Of a stretch of 64,000 nucleotides of DNA, positions 1-7,890 are shown one piece after another. The notes under the pieces were generated by a model, which was given only the letters and a program-made list of their open reading frames with translations, was not told where the DNA came from and ran no database searches. A program made the translations under genes and the position numbers. Position 1 is the stretch's first letter. Every line of letters begins with the position of its first letter. Source of the DNA: an uncultured Bacilli bacterium (GTDB taxonomy: Bacteria > Bacillota_I > Bacilli_A > RF39 > UBA660); NCBI GenBank assembly GCA_934096125.1, contig CAKOLB010000003.1:1-64000 (forward strand), given 5' to 3'.

Positions 1-155
1 GTATCCGTAGTCGACGTTTGTACTCTAACTGCACTATTTGACGTAGTACCATCTTGTGCAACAAAATATGCATATGTTGCTCCTCCTACTACAACAAAAA
101 AGACAAGTAACGTTATTAACATTAAAATTTTTTCTTTTCTATTACTTTTTTTCAT
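1..155 (-). CDS. DGR-type surface variable protein, N-terminal part (runs off left edge)
   Basis: The ATG at 153-155 follows an AGAGGAG ribosome site. The 51 visible codons give a short basic N-terminus (MKKSNRKEKIL), a hydrophobic segment and the motif GGATYAYF, resembling a SipW-type signal peptide. It is nearly identical to the start of the variable-protein gene at 37029-38552, so the missing part probably carries the same C-terminal display domain. The upstream DNA and the divergent HTH gene are also copied at that locus. Identity as a DGR target is inferred, because the variable end lies outside the window. Confidence 0.75.
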   Translation of the reverse strand, partial: MKKSNRKEKILMLITLLVFFVVVGGATYAYFVAQDGTTSNSAVRVQTSTTD

Positions 156-198
156 AAATCGACACTCCTCTTAATGTTACCAACTTATCTTACTTTCT

Positions 199-286
199 AT
201 TATACCAAAATTAGAAACAGCTAGTCAATCGTATAAAATTGCATAATAAGCTAAAGTCTTATTTAGATGAGAAAATACTCATGAGT
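199..286. promoter_or_regulatory. Divergent control region of VP gene and HTH gene, copy 1
   Basis: On the minus strand, TTGACT (223-228), an 18-base spacer and TATAAT (199-204) form a good promoter for the VP gene. Nine bases before the HTH start is a perfect 10-bp palindrome ACTCATGAGT (277-286). The duplicated region at 38.6 kb has ACCCATGGGT at the same place; both arms changed together, so the dyad seems to be selected. It is a plausible operator for the HTH protein. Confidence 0.6.
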
Positions 287-294
287 GGAAAAAA

Positions 295-567
295 ATGAAA
301 ATAATAAGGCTTAAAGATTTAAGGACATTTTATGACTTAAGTCAGGAAGATATTGCCAAAATTCTTGGTGTTAAAAGAGGAACTTATGCATCATGGGAGT
401 GTGGCAGTGATACAATACCCATCAAACAATTATATAAACTCGCTAACTACTATGAAAAGTCAATTGACTATATCCTTTACATAACTGATGAAAGAAAACC
501 TTACCCTAAATCTATCATCAATAAAAAAGTGCCTAAGCACCTTATATCCATCTTGATATACATATAA
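295..567 (+). CDS. XRE-family HTH regulator, short version
   Basis: This 90-residue protein has one helix-turn-helix (residues about 5-60, core LSQEDIAKILGVKRGTYASW). Residues 1-59 are the same as in the 144-residue protein at 38693. After SIDY the sequences part: this copy ends in TDERKPYPKS plus a short tail and lacks the second HTH domain. A similar TDERRPYPKS ending occurs in the fragment at 17486-17677. It reads away from a VP gene, so it may control that gene. Recombination between HTH paralogues near position 475 is a likely origin. Its last 26 bases overlap the end of the opposite gene. Confidence 0.65.
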   Translation: MKIIRLKDLRTFYDLSQEDIAKILGVKRGTYASWECGSDTIPIKQLYKLANYYEKSIDYILYITDERKPYPKSIINKKVPKHLISILIYI

Positions 568-898
568 CTCTCGTTGTATATTCTTCATAATTATTAAATA
601 TTCTAATAATACCATTTATAATCTCTTTTAATACATCTTTTGTATCTTTTTTTATTTTAATATCTCTTATTTTATTTTGCATACAACTTCGAAAATCATA
701 ATCGCTTAAATACTTTCCTACTACTTCATCAAGTTTTATAATTCTCTCTACATCTTTTAAATTATTTATATCTATTCTAAATATATAACTTTGATATACT
801 TTAATAATTCTTTTTGTAACAGCATCTTCCTCCAAAACTGGAAAATTAACTATCTTATAAAAGTTGGGACACATACCCACTATTTTTTTATTATGCAT
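542..898 (-). CDS. Hypothetical protein, 118 aa
   Basis: I do not recognise this protein. It has a GGTGAT ribosome site directly before its ATG and a full open frame. No signal peptide or membrane segment is visible. It is rich in Ile, Lys and Asn, and two helical stretches (about 45-65 and 80-105) look likely. It is convergent with the HTH gene and overlaps its end by 26 bases; a small GC stem followed by a T-run lies just past its stop. It shares an intergenic region with the DD-carboxypeptidase gene, which is transcribed the other way. Confidence 0.45.
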   Translation of the reverse strand: MHNKKIVGMCPNFYKIVNFPVLEEDAVTKRIIKVYQSYIFRIDINNLKDVERIIKLDEVVGKYLSDYDFRSCMQNKIRDIKIKKDTKDVLKEIINGIIRIFNNYEEYTTRVICISRWI

Positions 899-944
899 TT
901 TATCACCACTACTTTTAAAACCAGTTTACTACAATGCGATGTAA

Positions 945-973
945 TTGTAAATAAAAATGGATAATGATATAAT
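945..973 (+). promoter_or_regulatory. Vegetative-type promoter of the DD-carboxypeptidase gene
   Basis: TTGTAA (945-950), a 17-base spacer and TATAAT (968-973), followed by a GGTGAT ribosome site and the ATG at 989. Confidence 0.6.
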
Positions 974-988
974 AAATTTGGTGATAAA

Positions 989-1942
989 ATGCATTTAAGA
1001 TTAAGAAAAGAAGTATATTATTACTTAGGTATAATTATATTAATTATTATTGGAAGTATATTTGGTATTAATAAATATAAGGAGTATAAGTATCATCAGA
1101 CATATGAATATAAATTAATTAGTCATGGGTATAGCGAAAAAGAAGCGAAAACTATAACTAAGACACTTAATAAGGATAAAGAGTTAAATTATTATTTGGA
1201 ACATGATGCTAGTAATAGATATGTTGAATTATTAAGTGAAAAGTATTTTTTAAGTAAGAACTTTTATAAATATATGGATTATTTAAGCACCCACAAGAAA
1301 CTTAAACTATCAGATGTGGTTAAAAATGTTAATATTCACTTAGATAAGGAGTTTTACAGCACTAACTATGAAACTGATACTTCTAAAGATACAGCAATGC
1401 TTGTTAATAAATACTACTTACTAAGTAAAGACTATGCACCAAGTGATTTAGTCACTATTTCTTCTATGTATGCTTGGGGTGAAAATCAGCAAACTCGTAA
1501 AGTATGCTATGATGCTTTTTTAAAGATGCATGAAGCTGCTTTGGGAAAAGGATACTATCTTATGGTTAGCTCTAGTTATCGCTCTTATGCCGACCAAGAA
1601 ACAGTCTATACAAACTACGAAAAGAAAAGAGGACGAAAATATGCCGATAGTATTGCCGCCCGTCCTGGCTCATCTGAACACCAAACAGGTCTTACTTTAG
1701 ATATATTTAGTAAAGCAAACTCTAATAAAGAAACATTTAAAGACTCAGAAGAAGCCAAATGGCTTGCTGAAAATTCCTATAAATATGGATTTATTCTAAG
1801 ATATCCTGAAAACTTAGTTAATACAACTGGTTACAACTATGAATCATGGCACTTTCGTTATGTCGGCGAAACTATAGCCACATACATCCATGAAAATAAC
1901 ATATCATTTGAAGAATACTATGCTTACTATATAGAGGAATAA
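989..1942 (+). CDS. Membrane-anchored D-alanyl-D-alanine carboxypeptidase, VanY family
   Basis: It should trim the terminal D-Ala of peptidoglycan stem peptides outside the membrane. A single hydrophobic segment (about 9-26) anchors the N-terminus. The C-terminal half (about 165-305) is a VanY/DacB-type zinc peptidase: SSYRSY, the metal motif SEHQTGLTLD and WHFRYVG are all present. A family-typical KYGFILRYPE precedes the last motif. It stands alone, with its own promoter and a terminator at 1944-1979. A paralogue with the same plan is at 10924-11955, so the genome carries at least two. Confidence 0.9.
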   Translation: MHLRLRKEVYYYLGIIILIIIGSIFGINKYKEYKYHQTYEYKLISHGYSEKEAKTITKTLNKDKELNYYLEHDASNRYVELLSEKYFLSKNFYKYMDYLSTHKKLKLSDVVKNVNIHLDKEFYSTNYETDTSKDTAMLVNKYYLLSKDYAPSDLVTISSMYAWGENQQTRKVCYDAFLKMHEAALGKGYYLMVSSSYRSYADQETVYTNYEKKRGRKYADSIAARPGSSEHQTGLTLDIFSKANSNKETFKDSEEAKWLAENSYKYGFILRYPENLVNTTGYNYESWHFRYVGETIATYIHENNISFEEYYAYYIEE

Positions 1943-1943
1943 C

Positions 1944-1979
1944 AAAAAGTCAGAAATCTAAATACATTTCTGACTTTTT
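1944..1979. terminator. Bidirectional terminator
   Basis: A 14-bp stem (AAAAAGTCAGAAAT and its complement) with an A-run before and a T-run after. It serves the carboxypeptidase gene and the convergent ATPase gene. Confidence 0.8.
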
Positions 1980-1984
1980 ATATC

Positions 1985-3199
1985 TTATTTTTGCTCATAT
2001 AACCATTTAGAAATATCTGTAATTATAATGCCTTCATACTGGTAATCATCATGCCTAGTTCTTGCTATTAATATTTTAGGATATGCATCTTTAATTTGCA
2101 AAAGTGGTGATACTTCTCTTTTGAACGTATCATCTCGACTTATATCATCGGATACTTGAATATATATCTTTTCATCTCTCTTCATTGCCACGAAATCAAT
2201 TTCCTTATTGTATAGCATTCCAACATATACTTCATATCCACGTCTTTTTAACTCAATAGCTATTAAATTTTCATATATTCTCCCATAATTCATATTTTTA
2301 GTACCAATCATTGCATATTTAAATGATGGGTCAACTAAATAATATTTATCTTGTGATGATAGATATTTTTTTCCTTGTATATCATACCTTCTTATTTTAT
2401 AAAAGGCAAAGGCATTACATAAATATTTAATATAATTATTAATAGTTTTATCACTTACATCATTTTTAGAATATTGTTTTATTTCTTTAGCAATACTTCG
2501 AGATGAAACAACATTAGAAATATTATCCATTAAAAAGTCACTTAAATCATCTAATAACTTAGTATTTCTAATTTTATATTTCTGTTTAATATCCCTTATA
2601 ACTAAAGCATTATAAATATCTTTTAAATATAAATATTTTTCCTCATTTGTTTTATAAAGATAAGACCCCGCCATTCCTCCTTCTAAAACATATTTATCAA
2701 AAGCTTCATATAAATCGGTATAATTATAATATCTGCAAAATTCTTCAAAAGAAAATGGATACATTTCAATTTCAAAAGACCTACCTGTAAATAAAGTGGC
2801 AAGGTCACTTGATAACAAAAAGGCATTGGAACCAGTAATATAAATATCATATTTTTCTTCAGCATGAAGCCAATTAATTGCACTTTCAAAATTTTCACAC
2901 ATTTGTACTTCATCTATTAATACTATATTTTGTTTGTTACTTTTATACTGACTACTTATATAGTTATATAAACTATCAGCATTCTTTAACTTATCAAATT
3001 CTTTAATATTAAAATTTACATGAATTATATTACTATTCTTTATATTTTGCTTTATATATTCTTTAAATCTATCTAGTAACTTTGACTTACCACTCCGCCT
3101 AACTCCCGTAATCACTTTTATATCTGGAGTTCCAACAACATTTATAAGTTTCCTTAAATATTTTTCTCTTTCTATTATTTTCACACCACTCATCTCCAT
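1985..3199 (-). CDS. AAA-type ATP-binding protein, DUF4143 family
   Basis: An ATPase with P-loop TGVRRSGKSKLL (about 31-42), a Walker B-like region ending IVLIDEVQ and a sensor ITGSNAFLL. The C-terminal part (about 290-400) has the restriction-endonuclease-like pattern EIDFVAMK typical of the DUF4143 group. Such proteins are common, often multi-copy, in gut and host-associated bacteria; their biological role is not settled. The start is uncertain: the ATG at 3199 lacks a clear ribosome site, and GTG at 3184 follows GGAGATGAG. A fragment of a paralogue is at 34321-34425. A dyad lies just upstream (3217-3253). Confidence 0.8.
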   Translation of the reverse strand: MEMSGVKIIEREKYLRKLINVVGTPDIKVITGVRRSGKSKLLDRFKEYIKQNIKNSNIIHVNFNIKEFDKLKNADSLYNYISSQYKSNKQNIVLIDEVQMCENFESAINWLHAEEKYDIYITGSNAFLLSSDLATLFTGRSFEIEMYPFSFEEFCRYYNYTDLYEAFDKYVLEGGMAGSYLYKTNEEKYLYLKDIYNALVIRDIKQKYKIRNTKLLDDLSDFLMDNISNVVSSRSIAKEIKQYSKNDVSDKTINNYIKYLCNAFAFYKIRRYDIQGKKYLSSQDKYYLVDPSFKYAMIGTKNMNYGRIYENLIAIELKRRGYEVYVGMLYNKEIDFVAMKRDEKIYIQVSDDISRDDTFKREVSPLLQIKDAYPKILIARTRHDDYQYEGIIITDISKWLYEQK

Positions 3200-3216
3200 A
3201 TTAAGAATATCACACT

Positions 3217-3253
3217 ATTACGTAAAATTCAAATTTTTTAGATTTTGCGTAAT
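3217..3253. promoter_or_regulatory. Inverted repeat upstream of the AAA ATPase gene
   Basis: Arms ATTACGTAAAAT and ATTTTGCGTAAT (11 of 12 bases complementary) are separated by 13 bases, immediately before the ATPase gene. Related TTTTGCG/CGCAAAA dyads precede the ATPase fragment at 34321. A regulatory role is inferred. Confidence 0.5.
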
Positions 3254-3271
3254 AGAAATTAACAAACAATT

Positions 3272-3294
3272 AAAAAAGAACCACTTTATGGTCC
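3272..3294 (-). terminator. Terminator of the spoVIF transcript
   Basis: On the minus strand: GGACCA, loop, TGGTTC, then TTTTTT, just past the spoVIF stop. Confidence 0.7.
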
Positions 3295-3300
3295 CCTCTC

Positions 3301-3540
3301 TTAAAACATTTTTTCCACATTCTTTGGCACTTTATCATTAACTATTTTATTTATTATTTTACTTTTAGTATTATCATTTATTTTCTTCCCAGTCATAGAA
3401 CATAATGTATCTATTACCTCTCCCAGTGTCTTTTCATCTTTCATATTCCCATTTTGAAGCTTTTGGGCTAGACTTATAATTGTATCTTTATTAACACTTG
3501 TTTTCTTCTCAACTTTTTTAAAAAAATCATCACTAAGCAT
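3301..3540 (-). CDS. spoVIF: Stage VI sporulation protein F
   Basis: This 79-residue protein has the length and pattern of the SpoVIF family: FFKKVEKKT at the N-terminus, KDEKTLGEVIDTLC in the middle and NKIVNDKVPKNVEKMF at the end. In Bacillus the protein acts with GerR and GerE in late mother-cell gene expression and coat assembly. No membrane segment or signal is seen. It has its own terminator and is separated from der by about 50 bases. Recognition is by motif memory, since the family is short. Confidence 0.75.
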   Translation of the reverse strand: MLSDDFFKKVEKKTSVNKDTIISLAQKLQNGNMKDEKTLGEVIDTLCSMTGKKINDNTKSKIINKIVNDKVPKNVEKMF

Positions 3541-3587
3541 TACTTCCCCATCCCCCTAATTTATTTTATGCTAAAAAAAGAATAAGT

Positions 3588-4889
3588 CTATTCATTCTTA
3601 TTCTTAAACTGTAAAATAATTGGTGTACCATCTAAATCAATATTTTCTCTTATTTGATTTTCTAAATATCTTTCATAACTAAAATGAACAAGTCCTTTAC
3701 TATTTACAGAAAATGTAAACTTTGGCGGACAATCATCAGTTTGACTTACAAAATATATCTTAAGTCTTTTTCCCTTATATGATGGAGGAGCATGCATACT
3801 AACCGCTTCCATAATGATATTATTTAAAACTGATGTCTTAACACTTTTCCGGTTATTTTCATAAGCAAGTATAACCTCAGGCATAAGTGTTGTTAGTCTT
3901 TTTTTATAAAGGGCACTTAAGAAAACAATATGGGCATAGGGAATAAATTGAAACTCACTTCTAATTAGTTCTTTCCACTTTCGCATTTCTTTATCAGGAT
4001 CTTTAGCAGTATCCCATTTATTAACACATATAACTATTCCCTTGCCAGCTTCTATCGCATAAGATGCAATATGTTTATCATGTTCAATAATTCCAGTGGT
4101 TGCATCGATAACAAGCACGCACACATCACTTCGCTCAATAGCTTTTAGACTTCTAATCAAACTATATTTTTCAACAGACTCATAAATCCGTCCCTTTTTT
4201 CGCATCCCTGCCGTATCTATAACGGTAACATCTTTATGATTATAACGAAAACTAGTATCTATAGCATCTCTAGTTGTCCCCGCAACACTACTTACTATTG
4301 ACCTTTCTTTATTAACAAGTGCATTAACTATACTACTTTTTCCAACATTTGGTCTTCCAATCAAAGAAAATTTTATGGAATTATCAACAGTTTCTTCTTC
4401 CTCATCTATATTTTCAGTAATTTTCTCAATCAGTTCTTTAAAACCTATATTATGGGATGCACTAACTCCCAAAACTTCGGCAAATCCTAGTTCATAAAAA
4501 TTATAAATATTATTCTTTTTATTTTCATTATCTATTTTATTACATACAAGAATAACCGGTTTAGAACACTTATGAAGAAGCTCACTAACCCTTAAATCAC
4601 TAGCATCCACATCACTATTTCCATCCACTACAAATAAAACTAAATCAGCCTCATCTATTGCTAGTTCTGCTTGAACTAAGATATCTTTAGAAAAATCATC
4701 TTCCCCAAGACTTATTCCCCCTGTGTCTATTAAAGAAAATCTTTTATTATTATAGTTTGCCACTCCATAAATTCGGTCCCGAGTAATCCCTGGCGTATCC
4801 ATAATAATTGATTTTTTCTCCTTTATCAGTCTATTAAATATACTGCTTTTTCCAACATTTGGCTTCCCAACTAAACATACAGTCCGCAT
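3588..4889 (-). CDS. der: Ribosome biogenesis GTPase Der (EngA)
   Basis: Two tandem GTPase domains and a C-terminal KH-like domain give the usual 433-residue layout. The first domain begins with GKPNVGKSSIFNRL (about 8-21), then DTPGITRD and NKID. The second has GRPNVGKSSIVNAL, DTAGMRKKG and NKWD. Der acts in maturation of the large ribosomal subunit. It is followed upstream, in the same direction, by a pilin-like gene and engB, so two ribosome-assembly GTPases flank a pilin gene in a possible operon. Confidence 0.97.
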   Translation of the reverse strand: MRTVCLVGKPNVGKSSIFNRLIKEKKSIIMDTPGITRDRIYGVANYNNKRFSLIDTGGISLGEDDFSKDILVQAELAIDEADLVLFVVDGNSDVDASDLRVSELLHKCSKPVILVCNKIDNENKKNNIYNFYELGFAEVLGVSASHNIGFKELIEKITENIDEEEETVDNSIKFSLIGRPNVGKSSIVNALVNKERSIVSSVAGTTRDAIDTSFRYNHKDVTVIDTAGMRKKGRIYESVEKYSLIRSLKAIERSDVCVLVIDATTGIIEHDKHIASYAIEAGKGIVICVNKWDTAKDPDKEMRKWKELIRSEFQFIPYAHIVFLSALYKKRLTTLMPEVILAYENNRKSVKTSVLNNIIMEAVSMHAPPSYKGKRLKIYFVSQTDDCPPKFTFSVNSKGLVHFSYERYLENQIRENIDLDGTPIILQFKNKNE

Positions 4890-4900
4890 GTTTCCACCTC

Positions 4901-5323
4901 CTAATTACAAACAAAACTTTCACTTTCGCTATTTTTATCAAGCATTTTTGCATTAACTCTATTGTTATTCAAATATATTTTTATAGTATCACACATCATC
5001 GATTTATTTGTATAATTATTTAAAACTATTTTTTCACCATTACTATCAACTTCATCTGTCTTAAAATAATCATTATTAACAAGTTCTTTAACCGTCACTA
5101 CAAAACAGTTATCATCGTCCCCACATTTACCATCTAATAAATCCATATTATCCTGTCCATAAAGGATCGCACTACCTACTAAATCATTATATTTAGTTTC
5201 TACTATTTTTTTAAGCGAGCTTTCCCTTACCTTTGTAATGCTAAAAGTACTTATTCCTATCACCAGACCAAGGATAGCAACTACTGCCAGCATCTCCACT
5301 AAACTAAATCCCTTACTATTCAC
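4901..5323 (-). CDS. Type IV pilin-like protein with prepilin cleavage motif
   Basis: The N-terminus MNSKGFSLVEMLAVVAILGL is a standard prepilin leader: cleavage after Gly5, Phe as the first mature residue and Glu at mature position 5. A hydrophobic helix follows. The rest (about 30-140) is a small globular domain with four cysteines (at about 83, 88, 130 and 139), possibly disulfide bonded. No other pilus or pseudopilus gene, and no prepilin peptidase, lies nearby; it sits alone between der and engB with gaps of about 11 bases. Function unknown; competence-like pseudopilus or single secreted pilin are options. Confidence 0.8.
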   Translation of the reverse strand: MNSKGFSLVEMLAVVAILGLVIGISTFSITKVRESSLKKIVETKYNDLVGSAILYGQDNMDLLDGKCGDDDNCFVVTVKELVNNDYFKTDEVDSNGEKIVLNNYTNKSMMCDTIKIYLNNNRVNAKMLDKNSESESFVCN

Positions 5324-5333
5324 TCTATTTCTC

Positions 5334-5915
5334 CTATAACATTTCTTCTATTTTATTTTGAAGTTCTACTTTCCCTTTTTTAGTCACTGTTGAAAAAGTA
5401 ATAAACTCTTCATCTTCACAAATCTTAAGTGTATCTTTAATAATCTTATCTTGTTTAATCCGTCCATTTTTACTTATCTTATCATATTTAGTAGCAACTA
5501 TCGTAATATCTAAATTATAATACTTTAAAAATTCATACATCAAACAATCATCTTCAGTTGGTTTATGCCTATAATCAATTAACATAAACACCTTTTTTAA
5601 ATTTGGTCTATTCTTAAGATATTCTTCAATCATTAAACCAAACTTTTTTTGCGTATCCTTAGACACACTTGCATAACCATAACCAGGTACATCCACTAAA
5701 TAAAATGCATCATTAACTAAATAGAAATTAAGGGTTTGAGTTTTCCCCGGCTTAGAACTAGTCCTTGCAAAATTCTTTCTTTCTATTATCGTATTTATAA
5801 AACTACTTTTTCCTACATTACTTCTTCCCACAAGTAAAAACTCAGGCAAATTATCCATTGGATATTGACTTCGTCTTACTGCTATAATTGGTTCACTAAC
5901 TTTATTTATTTGCAT
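5334..5915 (-). CDS. engB: Ribosome biogenesis GTPase EngB (YsxC/YihA)
   Basis: A small GTPase of 193 residues, as usual for the family. It has GRSNVGKSSFINTI (about 30-43), the G3 region VDVPGYGYA and a TKYDK specificity loop. EngB is needed for late assembly of the large ribosomal subunit. First gene of the apparent engB-pilin-der group; about 340 bases of AT-rich non-coding DNA lie upstream. Confidence 0.96.
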   Translation of the reverse strand: MQINKVSEPIIAVRRSQYPMDNLPEFLLVGRSNVGKSSFINTIIERKNFARTSSKPGKTQTLNFYLVNDAFYLVDVPGYGYASVSKDTQKKFGLMIEEYLKNRPNLKKVFMLIDYRHKPTEDDCLMYEFLKYYNLDITIVATKYDKISKNGRIKQDKIIKDTLKICEDEEFITFSTVTKKGKVELQNKIEEML

Positions 5916-5935
5916 AATTAATCACCAAGTCAATT

Positions 5936-6280
5936 ATACATAATAAGTTTAAAAAAAGCAAATTACTTGGTATTTGTTAATTTAAATTTGAAGTGCAATA
6001 TTTAACGATGAACATCACAATAAAAATAAAATATTTATCAACTCTATCTTCAAATCTATATATTTATTTTTAATTTTTTATTCTTATCATAATCTATAGT
6101 ACCATAATTTGTGTCGATTTAGTTAATTTAAAAACACTTAACATTTTAAGGTTTTAAGCCTTATTTTTATTTTTTTAATTCTATATTTACTACTGTATTT
6201 TACATTTTGGCTCTATTTCATTTTACATTTTGGCTAAAATTTAATTTATAAATTAAAAAAACAACCATAATGATTGTTTC
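5936..6280. other. AT-rich intergenic region with a 16-bp direct repeat
   Basis: No convincing gene. The 16-base word ATTTTACATTTTGGCT occurs at 6197-6212 and 6220-6235 (23 bases start to start). Clustered repeats of this kind resemble the ends of IS21-family elements, so it may mark a lost insertion; this is a guess. The upstream signals of engB lie at the left side. Confidence 0.4.
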
Positions 6281-7048
6281 TCACTTAACAAGTTTTCTTG
6301 TCTTTTCTTTATCTACTCTCATATCATTTGTTAAAGGATGAAAATACCAATTTCCTCCATCAGCTAAAAGCACAGCTCCCTCTACATAACAATTATGGGA
6401 CCTAAACTCCGTATATGGATGTTCATCTCTTTCAGTTTCATCTTCTAACAAAAAATCCGTAATAGCTTGATAACCCTTTAACTCTCTAGCATCATCGCAA
6501 AGCTTTCCATCTTTCATAAACTTCTTATTATAAGCATTAGTTGAATACACTTCAAATTGCCCAGGACATATAACTTGTTTATACAAATCTGCTTCTTCAT
6601 TATCCCCTAACTTTAACTTCCATTTCACATAATTTATCCATTCCTTACTTTGAGTTCTATTATAAATTGTATTAATAACTGCACGAGCATCTTCATAACT
6701 TCCTGGAGCAGCTTCACTTAGTACCACCGCACAAATTACATCAAACTCTTCTTTAGTTATATTATACTTTTCACAAATTTGTTCTTCTGGACTTTCCTCT
6801 TTCATCGTTTCATTAATTATTTTTAAAACATCCACCGTAGTTAAATCACATGAGCTATCATATTCTTCACTATCAATTAAAAAATCTTCCATAACAAATT
6901 TTTCTCCACTAGTTTCCAAATTTGGAGATTTTAAAGGTGTTGCCCCAGGCTCAAAGTGATTAACTGCAGTCAAAAAAGCTAATAAATATATACCATTTTT
7001 AGTCTTCAATATTCTCTTTAAATATCTATATAATTCATTTTTTCGCAT
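6281..7048 (-). CDS. SleB/CwlJ-like cell wall hydrolase
   Basis: The C-terminal domain (about 105-245) fits the Hydrolase_2 (SleB) family: VVLSEAAPGSYEDARAVINT with the catalytic glutamate, NRTQS, then PGQFEVYSTNAY and a late FRSHNCY/FHPL region. SleB enzymes are lytic transglycosylases that open spore cortex peptidoglycan, although vegetative relatives exist. The first 100 residues are acidic linker with a weak hydrophobic stretch near the N-terminus. The ATG at 7048 follows AAAGGGGG and is preferred over the longer frame from 7069. It is divergent from the small gene at 7141. Confidence 0.75.
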   Translation of the reverse strand: MRKNELYRYLKRILKTKNGIYLLAFLTAVNHFEPGATPLKSPNLETSGEKFVMEDFLIDSEEYDSSCDLTTVDVLKIINETMKEESPEEQICEKYNITKEEFDVICAVVLSEAAPGSYEDARAVINTIYNRTQSKEWINYVKWKLKLGDNEEADLYKQVICPGQFEVYSTNAYNKKFMKDGKLCDDARELKGYQAITDFLLEDETERDEHPYTEFRSHNCYVEGAVLLADGGNWYFHPLTNDMRVDKEKTRKLVK

Positions 7049-7140
7049 GTTTATTCCCCCTTTAAACACCTAGCTATTATACCACTAAGCATTAATAAAG
7101 TAAACACACAGTAAATAAAATGTAATAAAGGAGGAAATTT

Positions 7141-7497
7141 ATGCATAATACCAATTTTCCTCCTAACACCGACCCGCATTTATTTTCCATTCTTGCTGTT
7201 GCCGCAGGTTATGCTTGTGTTGGCGATTATAACGCTAACGAACAAAACTCTATTGGCAACTGGCTTATCCTTGTTGGACAATACATCCTTACTCATGCAG
7301 CTCAGCAACAATTAATTGAATCTCGAATTGAAAACAACAACATAAACATCAACAGTCAAAGACATAAAAAAGGCGGTAACCCCTTTACCGACAATGAAAA
7401 AGGCAAAAGTAATCAAACTCAACGTTCTGAAGTTGACTTCTTACTTGATGCCCTTAATAAAATAACTAAAGAATTAAATAACCAAAACCAAGATTAA
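7141..7497 (+). CDS. Conserved-looking small hypothetical protein, 118 aa
   Basis: A strong AAAGGAGG ribosome site precedes the ATG. The N-terminal half has a moderately hydrophobic stretch (FSILAVAAGYACVGDY) followed by NSIGNWLILVGQYILTHAAQ, which could pack as a helix pair at a membrane or protein surface. The C-terminal half is Asn/Gln/Lys rich and probably disordered, ending in a short amphipathic helix. I have a faint memory of similar small proteins in related gut Bacillota but no function. No partner gene is evident. Confidence 0.6.
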   Translation: MHNTNFPPNTDPHLFSILAVAAGYACVGDYNANEQNSIGNWLILVGQYILTHAAQQQLIESRIENNNININSQRHKKGGNPFTDNEKGKSNQTQRSEVDFLLDALNKITKELNNQNQD

Positions 7498-7540
7498 CAT
7501 TTTCAAATGCTTTTACATATTTTAACGTAATTGGTTTTAA

Positions 7541-7708
7541 TTATTCATGCACGCTTTTTGTATATTTATCACATTTAGGGCACTTATATTTTTTGGATAT
7601 ACACTCCACATATATAAACTTTGATATCACTTTTTGAGCTTCTCTATCCTCTACTTTGGTAACCCTGTAGTTGCCATTTAATCCCATAATTTTTCTTAGT
7701 TCATCCAC
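7541..7708 (-). pseudogene. Fragment of an ISL3-family-like transposase (N-terminus only)
   Basis: A GTG at 7706-7708 follows AGAGGTGAAG and opens a 55-codon frame. It has the N-terminal pattern of ISL3 transposases: LRKIMGLNGNYRVTKVED, then a zinc ribbon half KYKCPKCDKYTKSVHE, ending at a TAA. The catalytic DDE domain is missing, so this is a remnant. It lies next to the terminator of the VP gene at 7.9 kb, consistent with past mobile activity there. Confidence 0.6.
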
Positions 7709-7744
7709 TAAACTTCACCTCTTTCTACATTCATTATCACATAT

Positions 7745-7776
7745 AAAAAGAGATGATTAAATAGCATTATCATCTC
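7745..7776 (-). terminator. Terminator downstream of VP gene 2
   Basis: On the minus strand: GAGATGAT, an 11-base loop, ATCATCTC, then TTTTT. It closes the transcript of the VP gene that ends at 7891. Confidence 0.75.
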
Positions 7777-7890
7777 CCCACCAGATTTCGAAGTTTTATT
7801 ATTAAAGCTCCCCATTACATTTCGAAGAGCCGAACTTTTTGCCTCTTTTTGGCTAGGTTTCACCGTTGTTTTTTTAAAACTGTCCGTCAA

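Noticed and set aside
7708..7890. 60-codon minus-strand ORF after VP2
   Set aside because: It runs through the VP2 terminator hairpin, has no ribosome site and no family pattern.
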